A stretch of DNA of 64,000 nucleotides from Flavobacterium cheongpyeongense (GCF_003202435.1 NZ_QJHK01000021.1:1-64000); one strand, 5' to 3'. Shown: positions 42,551-51,163, numbered from the stretch's first letter. A program made the numbers and translations. Notes: generated from the sequence alone by a model not told the origin.

Positions 42551-42577
42551 AAAAAGCACTTATAAAAAGTGCTTTTT
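42551..42577 (-). terminator. glnS terminator
   Basis: The 11-bp stem AAAAAGCACTT / AAGTGCTTTTT has a 5-base loop, about 20 bp after the stop of glnS. Confidence 0.85.
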
Positions 42578-42597
42578 AATAGATTATAATGATGTTG

Positions 42598-44712
42598 TTA
42601 CTTTGTCATTTCTGAAAGAATTTCAATTTCTCTCTCTGAAGCATTTTTTGGAAGATTTGAATGTAATTTCAAAATTTCCTCTTCAAATTGATTTTTAAAT
42701 TCTGAAGTTTCTAAATCTCTTAAATTTAAAAGTGCTTTTGATCGAACATAAGTTGATTCACTTCTTAATGACATTGAATATAATTTTTTGATATCCTCAT
42801 CTTCAAAATCTACAGACTTCAAATGAGAATATTTTAAAATAAACTGAGCAAATAACAACGAAGCTTTATTATTGTTGATGTTCTTTTTTAATGAATTTTG
42901 CAATAATGAAAAACTAGAAATAGTTGCGATGCTCTGCCCTATTGCATTTTCAATTGCAATACGCTCCGGTTTTGTTTCAACTTTAAAATATTTGTTGATT
43001 TCTTTTAAAGAATTATTGATGCTGTTTTCTTCTTTTTTACCTTTTTCTTCCCAGGCATCTTTTAATCCAACAGTTTTGTTAAATACTAATTTTGAAGGAG
43101 TTGAGTCTTTATCAACAGTAAAATAACCCAAACGCTGAAACTGGAATTTATCTTCATTTTGAGCTGTAGCCAAACTTGGTTCAACGAATCCTTTTACAAT
43201 TTCTAATGAATTTGGATTTACAAAATCTAAGAAATTTTTATCCTTATAACTGTCTGGTGCTTCATCTGTAAACAAACGATCATATAGTCGAACTTCAGCT
43301 TCAACTGCATGTTGAATAGAAACCCAATGCAATGTTCCGGATACTTTTCTTTGGCTTGCTTCTGTTCCGCTTCCGCTTAAAGAATCGGTATCATACGTTA
43401 CATGAATTTCGGTAATATTTCCTGCTGCATCCTTTATAACAGATTCACCTTTAATAATATAAGCATTTTTAAGACGCACTTCTTTTCCTAAAGTCAAACG
43501 GAAATATTTAGCTGGAGCTTCTTCTAAGAAGTCCTCTCTTTCGATATATAATTCACTAGAAAAAGGCACTTTTCTGAAACCGGCATTTTCATCTTCCTGA
43601 TTATTTTCAGCTTCCAGCCATTCCTCTTTTCCTTCCGGATAATTCGTAATGACCAATTTTACAGGATCCAAAACAGCCATTACACGAGGTGCAATTTTGT
43701 TTAAATCTTCACGAATACAGAATTCTAAAACGGATACATTGATCAAATTATCACGTTTTGCAATACCAATTGTATTGGCAAAATTACGCAATGAAGCAGC
43801 TGTATAACCTCTTCTTCTTAAGCCAGAAATGGTTGACATTCTTGGATCATCCCAACCGTTAACATGCTTTTCTTTAACTAGTTGCTGCAATTTTCGTTTA
43901 CTCACAACAGTATGCGATAAGTTACGTCTTGCAAACTCTCTTTGCTTTGGACGAATCTGATTTTCATCAATAATCTGATCTAAAAACCAATCGTACAATT
44001 CTCGGTGAGGCAAGAATTCAAGCGTACAAAATGAATGTGAAATGGCTTCTAAATAATCACTTTGTCCGTGTGCCCAATCGTACATTGGATATATCTTCCA
44101 GGTATCTCCGGTTCTATGATGATGTTTGTGTAAAATCCTGTACATGATAGGATCACGCATCAGCATATTGGTCGATTTCATGTCTATTTTAGCACGAAGA
44201 ATATGAGTTCCAGCCTCAAATTCACCGTTTTTCATTCTTTGGAATAACTCTAAATTTTCTTCTACAGAACGATTTCTATAAGGGCTATTAACACCTTCTG
44301 TAGACGGAGTTCCTTTTTGAATTGCCATATCTTCTGAAGACTGACTGTCTACATAGGCTTTGTCTTTTTTTATTAATTCAACAGCCCAATCATACAATTG
44401 TTGAAAGTAATCAGATGCATAACGTTCTTCTGTCCAGTTATAACCCAACCATTCTACATCTCTTTTTATAGCATCCACAAATTCCTGTTCTTCTTTTTCA
44501 GGATTTGTATCGTCAAAACGTAAGTTTACAGGTGACTGATAATCAATTCCTAAACCAAAATTTAATGCAATAGAACTGGCATGTCCAATGTGCAAATAAC
44601 CATTTGGTTCTGGTGGAAAACGAAAACGAAGTTTGGTATTTGACAGACCTGATTTCAGATCTTCTTCTATAATTTGTTCAATAAAATTGAGTGATTTCTC
44701 TTCTGATGCCAT
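42598..44712 (-). CDS. glnS: Glutamine--tRNA ligase with extra C-terminal domain
   Basis: This 704-residue class I synthetase charges tRNA-Gln. The HIGH motif is at 41-44 (PPEPNGYLHIGHAS) and the KMSKS-type motif is VVSKRKLQQLV. GlnRS core phrases such as RFDDTNPEKEEQEFVDAIKRDVEWLGY, GWDDPRMSTISGLRRRGYT and the C-terminal beta-barrels (VRLYDRLFTDEAPDSYKDKNFLDFVNPNSLEIVKGFVEPSL) end near residue 550. The remaining 150 or so residues are helical (FVKDEDIKKLY-like, HEAT-like) and absent from E. coli GlnRS. They do not look like the YqeY domain known in other GlnRS fusions. Length is therefore long for the family. A promoter is at 44731-44738. Confidence 0.95.
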   Translation of the reverse strand: MASEEKSLNFIEQIIEEDLKSGLSNTKLRFRFPPEPNGYLHIGHASSIALNFGLGIDYQSPVNLRFDDTNPEKEEQEFVDAIKRDVEWLGYNWTEERYASDYFQQLYDWAVELIKKDKAYVDSQSSEDMAIQKGTPSTEGVNSPYRNRSVEENLELFQRMKNGEFEAGTHILRAKIDMKSTNMLMRDPIMYRILHKHHHRTGDTWKIYPMYDWAHGQSDYLEAISHSFCTLEFLPHRELYDWFLDQIIDENQIRPKQREFARRNLSHTVVSKRKLQQLVKEKHVNGWDDPRMSTISGLRRRGYTAASLRNFANTIGIAKRDNLINVSVLEFCIREDLNKIAPRVMAVLDPVKLVITNYPEGKEEWLEAENNQEDENAGFRKVPFSSELYIEREDFLEEAPAKYFRLTLGKEVRLKNAYIIKGESVIKDAAGNITEIHVTYDTDSLSGSGTEASQRKVSGTLHWVSIQHAVEAEVRLYDRLFTDEAPDSYKDKNFLDFVNPNSLEIVKGFVEPSLATAQNEDKFQFQRLGYFTVDKDSTPSKLVFNKTVGLKDAWEEKGKKEENSINNSLKEINKYFKVETKPERIAIENAIGQSIATISSFSLLQNSLKKNINNNKASLLFAQFILKYSHLKSVDFEDEDIKKLYSMSLRSESTYVRSKALLNLRDLETSEFKNQFEEEILKLHSNLPKNASEREIEILSEMTK

Positions 44713-44730
44713 TATTTATAGTAATTTTAG

Positions 44731-44738
44731 CAAAGATA
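44731..44738 (-). promoter_or_regulatory. TAnnTTTG element of glnS
   Basis: TATCTTTG on the minus strand ends 18 bp before the glnS ATG. No TTTG at standard -33 spacing. Confidence 0.5.
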
Positions 44739-44746
44739 AAAAAAAG

Positions 44747-44809
44747 GTTTCAGGTTTCAGATTTAAAGTTACTTAAGTGGCGTAAAACCTGAAACTTTAA
44801 ACCTGAAAC
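44747..44809. repeat. Inverted GTTTCAGG repeats in the glnS/folB divergent region
   Basis: GTTTCAGGTTTCAG on the left and AACCTGAAAC (twice) on the right form a hairpin-capable inverted repeat that occupies almost the whole gap. The words equal those near mnmG at 30330-30421. Confidence 0.65.
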
Positions 44810-44818
44810 AAAAAGAAA

Positions 44819-45178
44819 ATGGGAATTATTAAACTAAAAAACATCCGTACTTTTTCGTATCACGGATGTATGATCGAAGAAGGAAAAATTGGTTCTGATT
44901 ATACTGTTGACTTAAAAATAAAAACAAATTTACAACATTCAGCACAAACTGATGATCTTGCAGATACAGTCGATTATGTACATTTGAACAAAATTGTCAC
45001 AGAAGAAATGGCAATTCGTTCACATTTATTAGAACATGTGGCCAAAAGAATCAATATTCGAATATTAGCAGAGATAAAAACTGTAGAAAAAACAACAGTT
45101 TCAGTTTCTAAGGTTAATCCTCCTATAGGTGGTGATGTTGAATCAGTTACTATAAAAATGACGGAAATTAGAAAGTAA
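44819..45178 (+). CDS. folB: Dihydroneopterin aldolase
   Basis: This 119-residue folate-pathway enzyme converts dihydroneopterin to 6-hydroxymethyl-dihydropterin. Family features are GIIKLKNIRTFSYHGCMIEEGKIGSDYTVDLKI, DDLADTVDYVHLNKIVTEEM (the conserved D-TVDY block), LLEHVAKRI and a final VSVSKVNPPIGGDVESVTIKM. Length is normal. It is divergent from glnS and followed, after 95 bp, by the tRNA-Cys gene. Confidence 0.94.
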   Translation: MGIIKLKNIRTFSYHGCMIEEGKIGSDYTVDLKIKTNLQHSAQTDDLADTVDYVHLNKIVTEEMAIRSHLLEHVAKRINIRILAEIKTVEKTTVSVSKVNPPIGGDVESVTIKMTEIRK

Positions 45179-45225
45179 TTATTTCCCTTAGAAAACTAAT
45201 TTTTTAAAATAGTTACTTTTAAAGT

Positions 45226-45255
45226 TTTGAATTTTAAAGATTTTAGTTACTTTTG
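45226..45255 (+). promoter_or_regulatory. Promoter of tRNA-Cys (TTTG-N18-TACTTTTG)
   Basis: TTTG (45226-45229), 18 bp, TACTTTTG (45248-45255), then 17 bp to the first base of the tRNA. Confidence 0.75.
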
Positions 45256-45272
45256 CCATCCGTTCAAGCAAT

Positions 45273-45343
45273 GGCGTCGTGGCCGAGCGGCTAGGCTGGG
45301 CTCTGCAAAAGCTCCTACTCCGGTTCGAATCCGGACGATGCCT
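45273..45343 (+). tRNA. tRNA-Cys (GCA)
   Basis: The cloverleaf folds completely. Acceptor stem GGCGTCG / CGATGCC (one G-T pair), D-stem GCC/GGC, anticodon stem GGGCT/AGCTC with loop CTGCAAA (anticodon GCA, 45305-45307), and T-stem TCCGG/CCGGA with loop TTCGAAT. The discriminator base is T, as expected for tRNA-Cys. CCA is not encoded. It is the only tRNA seen in the window. Confidence 0.95.
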
Positions 45344-45344
45344 C

Positions 45345-45377
45345 AAAAAGAGATACAGCAATGTGTCTCTTTTTTTG
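45345..45377 (+). terminator. tRNA-Cys terminator
   Basis: AAAAAGAGA...TACA pairs with TGTG...TCTCTTTTT (one mismatch) and ends in T7, two bases after the tRNA. Confidence 0.85.
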
Positions 45378-45398
45378 TGCTTAATTTTTTCTACAATC

Positions 45399-45501
45399 TT
45401 GTCATTTTGACGAAGAAAAAAATCTTCCTTAGAAGCTAAACAAAAATTAGATTTTCGTTGCGGAGTTAACTGCGAGGATTTCTGATTCGTCGAAATGACA
45501 A
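45399..45501. repeat. 103-bp palindromic MITE-like repeat
   Basis: Ends are inverted copies of TTGTCATTTTGACGAA (45399-45414) and TTCGTCGAAATGACAA (45486-45501), one mismatch in 16. The interior is richer in GC than its surroundings. Such GTCATTTCGACGAA-type palindromes are widespread intergenic repeats in Bacteroidetes. No transposase is nearby, and target-site duplication was not identified. Confidence 0.7.
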
Positions 45502-45683
45502 ACTAAACGATTACATGTACTTAGTGTCTCCTATAAACTCAATATTTTTTTTAATAATTGATTATTCGCTATAATTTTCGATAATTATCAAGAAATTGTA
45601 TCGGAATTGAATCTGAAATTATTATTAAAAGGATAAAAATCAGCAAAGTATACCTTTTCAGCAGACTCTATTTATAAGATAAA

Positions 45684-45707
45684 AAAACCTCTGAAATCAG
45701 AGGTTTT
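45684..45707 (-). terminator. Terminator of the LysE-type gene
   Basis: The 11-bp stem AAAACCTCTGA / TCAGAGGTTTT is followed on the minus strand by a T-run, 28 bp after the stop. Confidence 0.85.
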
Positions 45708-45734
45708 AAATTTATATTTTTGAGTTATTAACAA

Positions 45735-46412
45735 CTACTTGTCAATGCTTTCAAAAGCATTTTTTACCATTTCTTTTTCTTTAGGAAACCATCCCTGAAC
45801 TATTAAGACAAATCCAAAGATCATTAAAACAATACTAATAACTTTTTTAATTTTCAGAATATTATTTGGTGTCATTTTAGATTTTAGTTGTTTGGCTAAC
45901 AATATTTTAAGACAATCAATTAATAAATAGGTAATAATAACTGAAGTAAAAAAAGTTATCATTCTGGAGTTTTGCATTTCTAATTTTGGTCCCACAGAAA
46001 TAATAACAGCAAGCCAAAAACCAAGTACTCCAATATTAATAACATTGAGTAAAAAGCCTTTTATAAACAAACTTCCATAGTTTCTTTTGATAATATCCCG
46101 ATCAATTTCTTCATCATTTATTTTTTCTTCTTTCTTTAATTTTACGAAAGAAATAATACCGTATGCCAGCATAATAATTCCTCCAAAAATAAAAAGAGCA
46201 GGTTTATCTTTTAGGCTCTGAATTAATCTGTAACTTCCTAAATAAGCAATGCCAATAAAAAAAATATCACCAAATACTACTCCTAAATCAAAAACTAATG
46301 CAGCCCTGAATCCTTTTGTGATACTGGTTTCTAATAGTATAAAAAATACCGGACCTACCATAAAACTCAGGAAAACTCCCCATGGCAGCCCAGCTAAAAC
46401 ATCATTTATCAT
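45735..46412 (-). CDS. LysE-family exporter
   Basis: This 225-residue inner-membrane protein has about six membrane helices. It has the LysE start (DVLAGLPWGVFLSFMVGPVFFILLETSITKGFRAALVFDLGVVFGDIFFIGIAYLG), with the conserved G-P-V/F-x(3)-E-x(7)-G-FRAAL pattern. LysE proteins export amino acids or related small molecules; the substrate is unknown. It follows the DUF2807 and RNase R genes at short spacing (15 bp), so an rnr-DUF2807-lysE run is likely. Confidence 0.87.
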   Translation of the reverse strand: MINDVLAGLPWGVFLSFMVGPVFFILLETSITKGFRAALVFDLGVVFGDIFFIGIAYLGSYRLIQSLKDKPALFIFGGIIMLAYGIISFVKLKKEEKINDEEIDRDIIKRNYGSLFIKGFLLNVINIGVLGFWLAVIISVGPKLEMQNSRMITFFTSVIITYLLIDCLKILLAKQLKSKMTPNNILKIKKVISIVLMIFGFVLIVQGWFPKEKEMVKNAFESIDK

Positions 46413-46427
46413 TAAAATATAATTAGT

Positions 46428-47096
46428 TTACTTTACTTCTTCGATTTTACCTCCAAAAACTGTTTTCTGATTAATTTGTTTTGGTTTTCCATAAATGTAA
46501 ATAGAGCCTCCTGCGTTTACTTTTGCTTCTACCAATGTAGATGCATTAACATCTGCTTTTCCTCCCGCAGAAACACTAACAGTAGTTTGAGATGTCTTTA
46601 ATTTACTAGCTAATAAATATCCACCAGCACCTAATTTTGCATCCTGATTGGAAGCTTTACCAGATAGTGTAATTTCTCCACCAGAAACTGAACTTACATT
46701 TAGTTTATCAACATCTAAATCTAAATTAATTTTTCCACCTTCCTGAGCACTTACTTTAAAACTAGTTGCTTTTATAACTTCAGAACTTGTAACAATTGCA
46801 CCTTCATTCACATCAATAAGTTCAATATGTTTATAATACAAGATAACTTCTAAATCGTTACCTGATAAAAGTTTTGGAAATGGCATTCTTATTTTTAAAA
46901 TACCATTTTTATTAACAGCTTCTAATTCTGCTTCTCTAGCTCCTTTTATAACAAGTTTATTTTCAGATGACTGAACTAATTTTACATTTAATTTATCGTA
47001 TACTTTAACGGTATCAAAATCTCCTAATTCTTTCGTAACCTGACCAAAAGACATTTGTACAAATAAAATTACCGCCCCTATAATTAACTTTTTCAT
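46428..47096 (-). CDS. Exported DUF2807 (head-GIN) beta-helix protein
   Basis: This 222-residue protein has a signal peptide (MKKLIIGAVILFVQMSFGQ). The mature part is the DUF2807 fold, with repeated ladder-like turns (KVSAQEGGKINLDLDVDKLNVSSVSGGEITLSGKA ... VNAGGSIYIYGKPKQI). The family forms right-handed beta-helices and is common in Bacteroidetes envelopes without known activity. ATG 47096 gives a clean signal peptide; an upstream in-frame ATG at 47120 is only 2 bp from the rnr stop. It follows rnr directly. Confidence 0.82.
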   Translation of the reverse strand: MKKLIIGAVILFVQMSFGQVTKELGDFDTVKVYDKLNVKLVQSSENKLVIKGAREAELEAVNKNGILKIRMPFPKLLSGNDLEVILYYKHIELIDVNEGAIVTSSEVIKATSFKVSAQEGGKINLDLDVDKLNVSSVSGGEITLSGKASNQDAKLGAGGYLLASKLKTSQTTVSVSAGGKADVNASTLVEAKVNAGGSIYIYGKPKQINQKTVFGGKIEEVK

Positions 47097-47121
47097 TTTC
47101 TTTAATTTTAAATTTAACAAC

Positions 47122-49302
47122 TTATTCAGCTCTTCTTAAAAAATGAAAATCCAGCTGTTTTTTAACTAAATCTGCATTTTTTACCTTAACGTAAATTTCA
47201 TCACCTAATTGCAATATACTGTTTGATGTTGCACCCACCAAGGCATATTGCTTTTCATCAAAAGTATAATAATCATCTTTTATTTCACGAATTCTTACCA
47301 TTCCTTCGCATTTATTCGAAATGATTTCAACATATATTCCCCATTCTGTAACACCAGAAATAACACTCAGGAATTCTTCGTCCTGATGATCCTGCATGTA
47401 TTTTACCTGCATGTATTTAATACTGTCTCGTTCTGCATTGGTTGCTAAACTTTCCATATTAGAACAATGCAGTGATTTTGTTTCGTATGCTTCTTCATCT
47501 ACCGAAGCTCCTCCATCTAAATAAAACTGTAACAAACGATGTACCATTACGTCAGGATAACGACGAATTGGCGAAGTAAAATGGCTGTAATAATCAAAAG
47601 CTAAACCATAATGGCCAATATTATCTGTAGAATATTTGGCTTTACTCATACTTCGAATAGCCAGAGTATCAATTAAATTCTGCTCTTTTTTACCGTTTAC
47701 TTCTTCCATCAAAGCATTTAATGATTTCGAAATATCACCTTTGTTTCTAAAATCAATTTTATATCCAAACTTCGAAATCACTTGCTGCATTGCAATCAGT
47801 TTATCTTCATTTGGTTCGTCATGAATTCTGTAAATGAATGTTTTCTTTTGCTTTCCGATGTATTCTGCCACTTTTCTGTTGGCCAGAAGCATAAATTCCT
47901 CAATCAGATGATTGGCATCTTTTGAGACCTTAAAATAAACACCTTCCGGTTCTCCTTCTGCATCTAAGTTGAATTTTACTTCTACTTTATCAAAAGAAAT
48001 AGCACCATTCTGCATTCTTTTCTTTCTTAAAATCTTGGCTAATTCATCTAATTTTAAAGTCGCTTCAACAATTTCATCAGCCACAACATACGATTCTCCG
48101 GTAATCGAAATATCAACAGGAATTGTATTGTCTTTTGTTTCAATTATGTACTGTGCTTCTTCGTAAGCAAAACGCTGATCAGAATAAATTACCGTTCGTC
48201 CAAACCATTGGTTAATAACCTGTGCGGTAGGTGAAACTTCAAAAACGGCAGAGAAGGTATATTTCTCTTCATGTGGACGAAGTGAACACGCAAAGTTTGA
48301 TAAAACTTCCGGAAGCATTGGTACTACTCTATCAACTAAATAAACAGAAGTCGCTCGTTGATACGCTTCATCATCAAGAATAGTTCCTTCTTCCAGATAA
48401 TACGAAACATCGGCAATATGAACTCCAATTTCATAATTTCCATTTTCTAACTTTTTGAAAGACAAGGCATCATCAAAATCTTTGGCATCTTTTGGATCTA
48501 TCGTATACGTAAGTGTATTACGCATATCACGACGTTTTGCAATTTCAGACTCTTGTATAGAAGTATCTATCTTTTGAGCATACACCTCTACTTCTACCGG
48601 AAAGTCTGATGGCAAACCATATTCTGCTAAAATCGCATGAATTTCTGTATTATGTTCTCCGGGTTTTCCTAAAACTTTAATTACAGAACCAAAAGGACTA
48701 TCTGCTCTTTTTGGCCAGTCCTCAATGGTAACTAAAACAACATCTCCATTCGCTGCCTCTCCCATTTTATCTTTCGGAATAAAAATATCCGTGTACATCT
48801 TAGGATTTGCAGTCGAAACAAAAGCAAAATTGGGCTGAATGTCAATAACTCCAACAAACTCTGTTTTATTTCTTTCTACAACTTCAATTACTTCACCTTC
48901 AGGTCTTTTTCCTTTTCTACGGTTATAAACATACACTTTGACTTTATCTTTATCGAGTGCACGATTCAAATTATTGGTCGGAATAAAAACATCTTCTGCA
49001 AAATCAGGGCAGATAAAATAAGCGGTTTTACGGCTTGTCATATCTATGGTTCCTTCGTAATAATCCTGACTTTCAGCTTTTACTAAATATTTTCCAGGTT
49101 CAGATTCAATAATTTTTTTAGAACCAGCCATTATCTTTAAATCTTTTATAATCTGGTTTCTGCTTTTGGTATCATCAAGTTCAAGCTTTGCTGCTATCTG
49201 TTTGTAATTAAAGGCTTTATTAGGACTTTTCGATAAAATCTTCAGTATTTTTCCAGAGAAATCTTTTTCATTTTTTATCGGTTTTCTAATTTTCTTACTC
49301 AT
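47122..49302 (-). CDS. rnr: Ribonuclease R
   Basis: This 726-residue processive 3'-5' exoribonuclease degrades structured RNA. Domain order is an N-terminal winged helix (KILKILSKSPNKAFNYKQIAAKLELDDTKSRNQIIKDLKIM), cold-shock domains (GVIDIQPNFAFVST...), and the catalytic RNB domain with RDMRNTLTYTIDPKDAKDFDDALS and RIHDEPNEDKL. A further RNB block (HYGLAFDYYSHFTSPIRRYPDVMVHRLLQ) and a C-terminal S1 domain (ISGVTEWGIYVEIISNKCEGMVRI) follow. The catalytic aspartates are in place. Length is normal. It leads a minus-strand operon. Confidence 0.96.
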   Translation of the reverse strand: MSKKIRKPIKNEKDFSGKILKILSKSPNKAFNYKQIAAKLELDDTKSRNQIIKDLKIMAGSKKIIESEPGKYLVKAESQDYYEGTIDMTSRKTAYFICPDFAEDVFIPTNNLNRALDKDKVKVYVYNRRKGKRPEGEVIEVVERNKTEFVGVIDIQPNFAFVSTANPKMYTDIFIPKDKMGEAANGDVVLVTIEDWPKRADSPFGSVIKVLGKPGEHNTEIHAILAEYGLPSDFPVEVEVYAQKIDTSIQESEIAKRRDMRNTLTYTIDPKDAKDFDDALSFKKLENGNYEIGVHIADVSYYLEEGTILDDEAYQRATSVYLVDRVVPMLPEVLSNFACSLRPHEEKYTFSAVFEVSPTAQVINQWFGRTVIYSDQRFAYEEAQYIIETKDNTIPVDISITGESYVVADEIVEATLKLDELAKILRKKRMQNGAISFDKVEVKFNLDAEGEPEGVYFKVSKDANHLIEEFMLLANRKVAEYIGKQKKTFIYRIHDEPNEDKLIAMQQVISKFGYKIDFRNKGDISKSLNALMEEVNGKKEQNLIDTLAIRSMSKAKYSTDNIGHYGLAFDYYSHFTSPIRRYPDVMVHRLLQFYLDGGASVDEEAYETKSLHCSNMESLATNAERDSIKYMQVKYMQDHQDEEFLSVISGVTEWGIYVEIISNKCEGMVRIREIKDDYYTFDEKQYALVGATSNSILQLGDEIYVKVKNADLVKKQLDFHFLRRAE

Positions 49303-49409
49303 ATATCTTTCTTATAAAGTTTAAAATTACAAATAAGATATCAGATAAAAGATTTAAACAATTAGAATTATTAAAATTATAACTTTAGTATCTTTATAAA
49401 AAGACCTTT

Positions 49410-49643
49410 ATGGAAAGCTTTCAAACCATCGCCATATTCAATTATGATCACGAAACGGTTATTTTGAAACACTTATTAGAACAAGAAGGAATTCCTTATT
49501 TTTTTGAAAATGAAATGACACTTTCCGTTGTACCAATGTATTCTGCAGTGCTTGGAGGCATCAAACTTAAAGTTCATCCCAACGATTTCGAACAAGTTCA
49601 GGAAATCTTGGACAATCTTAACAATCCTCTCAAAATCGTTTGA
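49410..49643 (+). CDS. DUF2007-family small protein
   Basis: This 77-residue protein (FQTIAIFNYDHETVILKHLLEQEGIPYFFENEMTLSVVPMYSAVLGGIKLKVHPNDFEQVQEIL) matches the DUF2007 'putative signal transducing protein' family, whose members are related to the PII-like fold. It is divergent from rnr. A TATCTTTA element upstream (about 49389) is a weak promoter candidate. The role is unknown. Confidence 0.85.
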   Translation: MESFQTIAIFNYDHETVILKHLLEQEGIPYFFENEMTLSVVPMYSAVLGGIKLKVHPNDFEQVQEILDNLNNPLKIV

Positions 49644-49651
49644 AACAAAAA

Positions 49652-49676
49652 AAGCTATCATGCAGATAGCTTAAAT
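49652..49676 (+). terminator. Terminator of the DUF2007 gene
   Basis: The 8-bp stem AAGCTATC / GATAGCTT has loop ATGCA, 9 bp after the stop; the flanks are A/T-rich and may serve the convergent gene as well. Confidence 0.65.
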
Positions 49677-49693
49677 TATAATTTTTAATAAAA

Positions 49694-51136
49694 TTAATTT
49701 ACAATAATAGCTTTAGTACCTTTTCCTTTATCTGTAATTATTTCAAAATAATAAATTCCTTTTGAAAGTGAACTAATATTTATTTTATCAGTGTTATCAG
49801 TTTTAATGAACTGACCTAAACTATTATAAATATTTATCTTTTTTATAATAAAATTATCTTGTAAATTGACATTAACTATTTCAGAAGCCGGATTAGGATA
49901 TAAATTAAAATTTGACATTACAAATTGATCAGTATTTAAAAATGGTAATAAGTTAAAAATTCTAATTGCTCCTGCGTTTGCTCCTGTTACATTATCATTA
50001 TAAGGAGAACCAACAGCTAATTTGGTTCCATCTGATGAAAGTGAAACACCTTCACCATTTCTATCATATTTAGCTTCTCCTTTGATATCAATTCCTAACT
50101 TTAACCAGTTTCCTGAATTCTCTTTATACACCATAACAATCCCAGACTCATCACCTTTTTCATCTTTACCAGGAGCGCCTATAGCAATAATAGAACCGTC
50201 ATTAGATAATGAAATAGCACTTCCAAAGTTAGAGTATTCACCATTTCCCTTTAAACTTATTCCTACTTGGGTCCATATACCGTTTATAAGTCTAAGTAAT
50301 TTTACATATGATGTTATAATTCGATAATAAGTTATAGGAGCATAATCTATAACAGTATATGGAACGGCAATCGTAGATCCATCAGCAGAAAATGAAAAAC
50401 CAGAATTAATACCAGTAATTTCATTGCCTAATAATGTCCATGTTCCTGCTATATTTTTAAATACAGAAATAGATTTATTTTTATTTCCAATCGCCATTAT
50501 CTCTCCATTATTTGCTAATACTACTCTGGATCCAAAGTTATCAGCATCTTGTTTACCATAAAGATCATCTCCAATTTTTGTCCATATATCACCCACATTT
50601 TTATAAGCACGAACACAACCTCCTTGCCATTTATTCTGACTATTTCCAGGAGCACCAATAGCAATTGTAGATCCATCTTCAGAAAGTGAAATAGAAGAAC
50701 CACTATATTCTCCTCCAGCTTTTCCTTTAATGTTTGTTCCAACTTGAGTCCAAATTCCGGCTATATTCTGGTATACCTGGGCAAACCCTGTTTCGTAACC
50801 ATTTCCAGCACCTTGAGGAGAGCCAACTGCCAATATGCTACCATCTTTAGATAAACTAATACTTTTGCCCTTTTCATCAGGACTATTTCCAATCGAAATT
50901 TTACTTCCTAATTCTTCCCAGTTATTCGCTGTATTTATATATACCCTAACTTCTCCTGACCATATAGATTGATCTCCAACAGCTAATATATTGCCATCAC
51001 CAGAAAGAGATAGACGAGTACCAAAAGAAGAAGCCATACCTGAACTTACAGGATATTTTCCATTAATACTATTGCCAATTTTGGTTTGGCTGTAACTAAC
51101 TATAGGTAACAAAATTAAAAGTAAAATTTTCTTCAT
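49694..51136 (-). CDS. Secreted FG-GAP-like repeat protein with type A T9SS signal
   Basis: This 480-residue protein begins with a signal peptide (MKKILLLILLPIVSYSQ). Seven or so repeats follow of the type SLSxDGSxxAVGxPxxxxxxxGxVxVY (for example SLSEDGSTIAIGAPGNSQN), an FG-GAP or beta-propeller-like pattern. The C-terminal 75 residues (NFNLYPNPASEIVNVNL ... KINIYNSLGQFIKTDN ... LSKGIYYFEIITDKGKGTKAIIVN) are a clear type A T9SS sorting domain. It is therefore an exported surface or extracellular protein. I use ATG 51136, not the upstream ATG at 51178, because only 51136 gives a proper signal peptide. Confidence 0.83.
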   Translation of the reverse strand: MKKILLLILLPIVSYSQTKIGNSINGKYPVSSGMASSFGTRLSLSGDGNILAVGDQSIWSGEVRVYINTANNWEELGSKISIGNSPDEKGKSISLSKDGSILAVGSPQGAGNGYETGFAQVYQNIAGIWTQVGTNIKGKAGGEYSGSSISLSEDGSTIAIGAPGNSQNKWQGGCVRAYKNVGDIWTKIGDDLYGKQDADNFGSRVVLANNGEIMAIGNKNKSISVFKNIAGTWTLLGNEITGINSGFSFSADGSTIAVPYTVIDYAPITYYRIITSYVKLLRLINGIWTQVGISLKGNGEYSNFGSAISLSNDGSIIAIGAPGKDEKGDESGIVMVYKENSGNWLKLGIDIKGEAKYDRNGEGVSLSSDGTKLAVGSPYNDNVTGANAGAIRIFNLLPFLNTDQFVMSNFNLYPNPASEIVNVNLQDNFIIKKINIYNSLGQFIKTDNTDKINISSLSKGIYYFEIITDKGKGTKAIIVN

Positions 51137-51155
51137 AACAAATTTATATTTCGTG

Positions 51156-51163
51156 CAAATATA
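51156..51163 (-). promoter_or_regulatory. TAnnTTTG element of the FG-GAP-like gene
   Basis: TATATTTG on the minus strand, 20 bp before the ATG at 51136. A second TAAATTTG lies at 51146-51139, two bases before the start. No -33 TTTG is clear. Confidence 0.5.

Larger units (their letters stand above)
41797..42597. other. 801-bp very AT-rich non-coding region with a diverged tandem duplication
   Basis: No open frame longer than a few dozen codons is present. Two related units (about 42020-42235 and 42338-42545, offset 318 bp) make up most of it. Both start with CAACTTTATAAACAAT..TGTTAATAA, pass AAAATTAAAATAAAGC and AAAGATGA, and end with TTAAAATTAA.TTATGAAGGT. The end of the region is the glnS terminator. 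Confidence 0.7.
45344..45734. other. 391-bp intergenic stretch after tRNA-Cys
   Basis: Contains the tRNA terminator, the palindromic repeat, about 180 bp of unremarkable AT-rich DNA and the terminator of the LysE-type gene. No protein gene is seen. Confidence 0.6.

Noticed and set aside
45227..45439. 70-codon frame overlapping tRNA-Cys
   Set aside because: It runs through the tRNA and its terminator; the protein would be a by-product of the tRNA sequence.
50022..50742. Overlapping frames within the FG-GAP-like gene (101 codons plus, 73 codons minus)
   Set aside because: The sense frame has a signal peptide and T9SS domain end to end; these are shadows.
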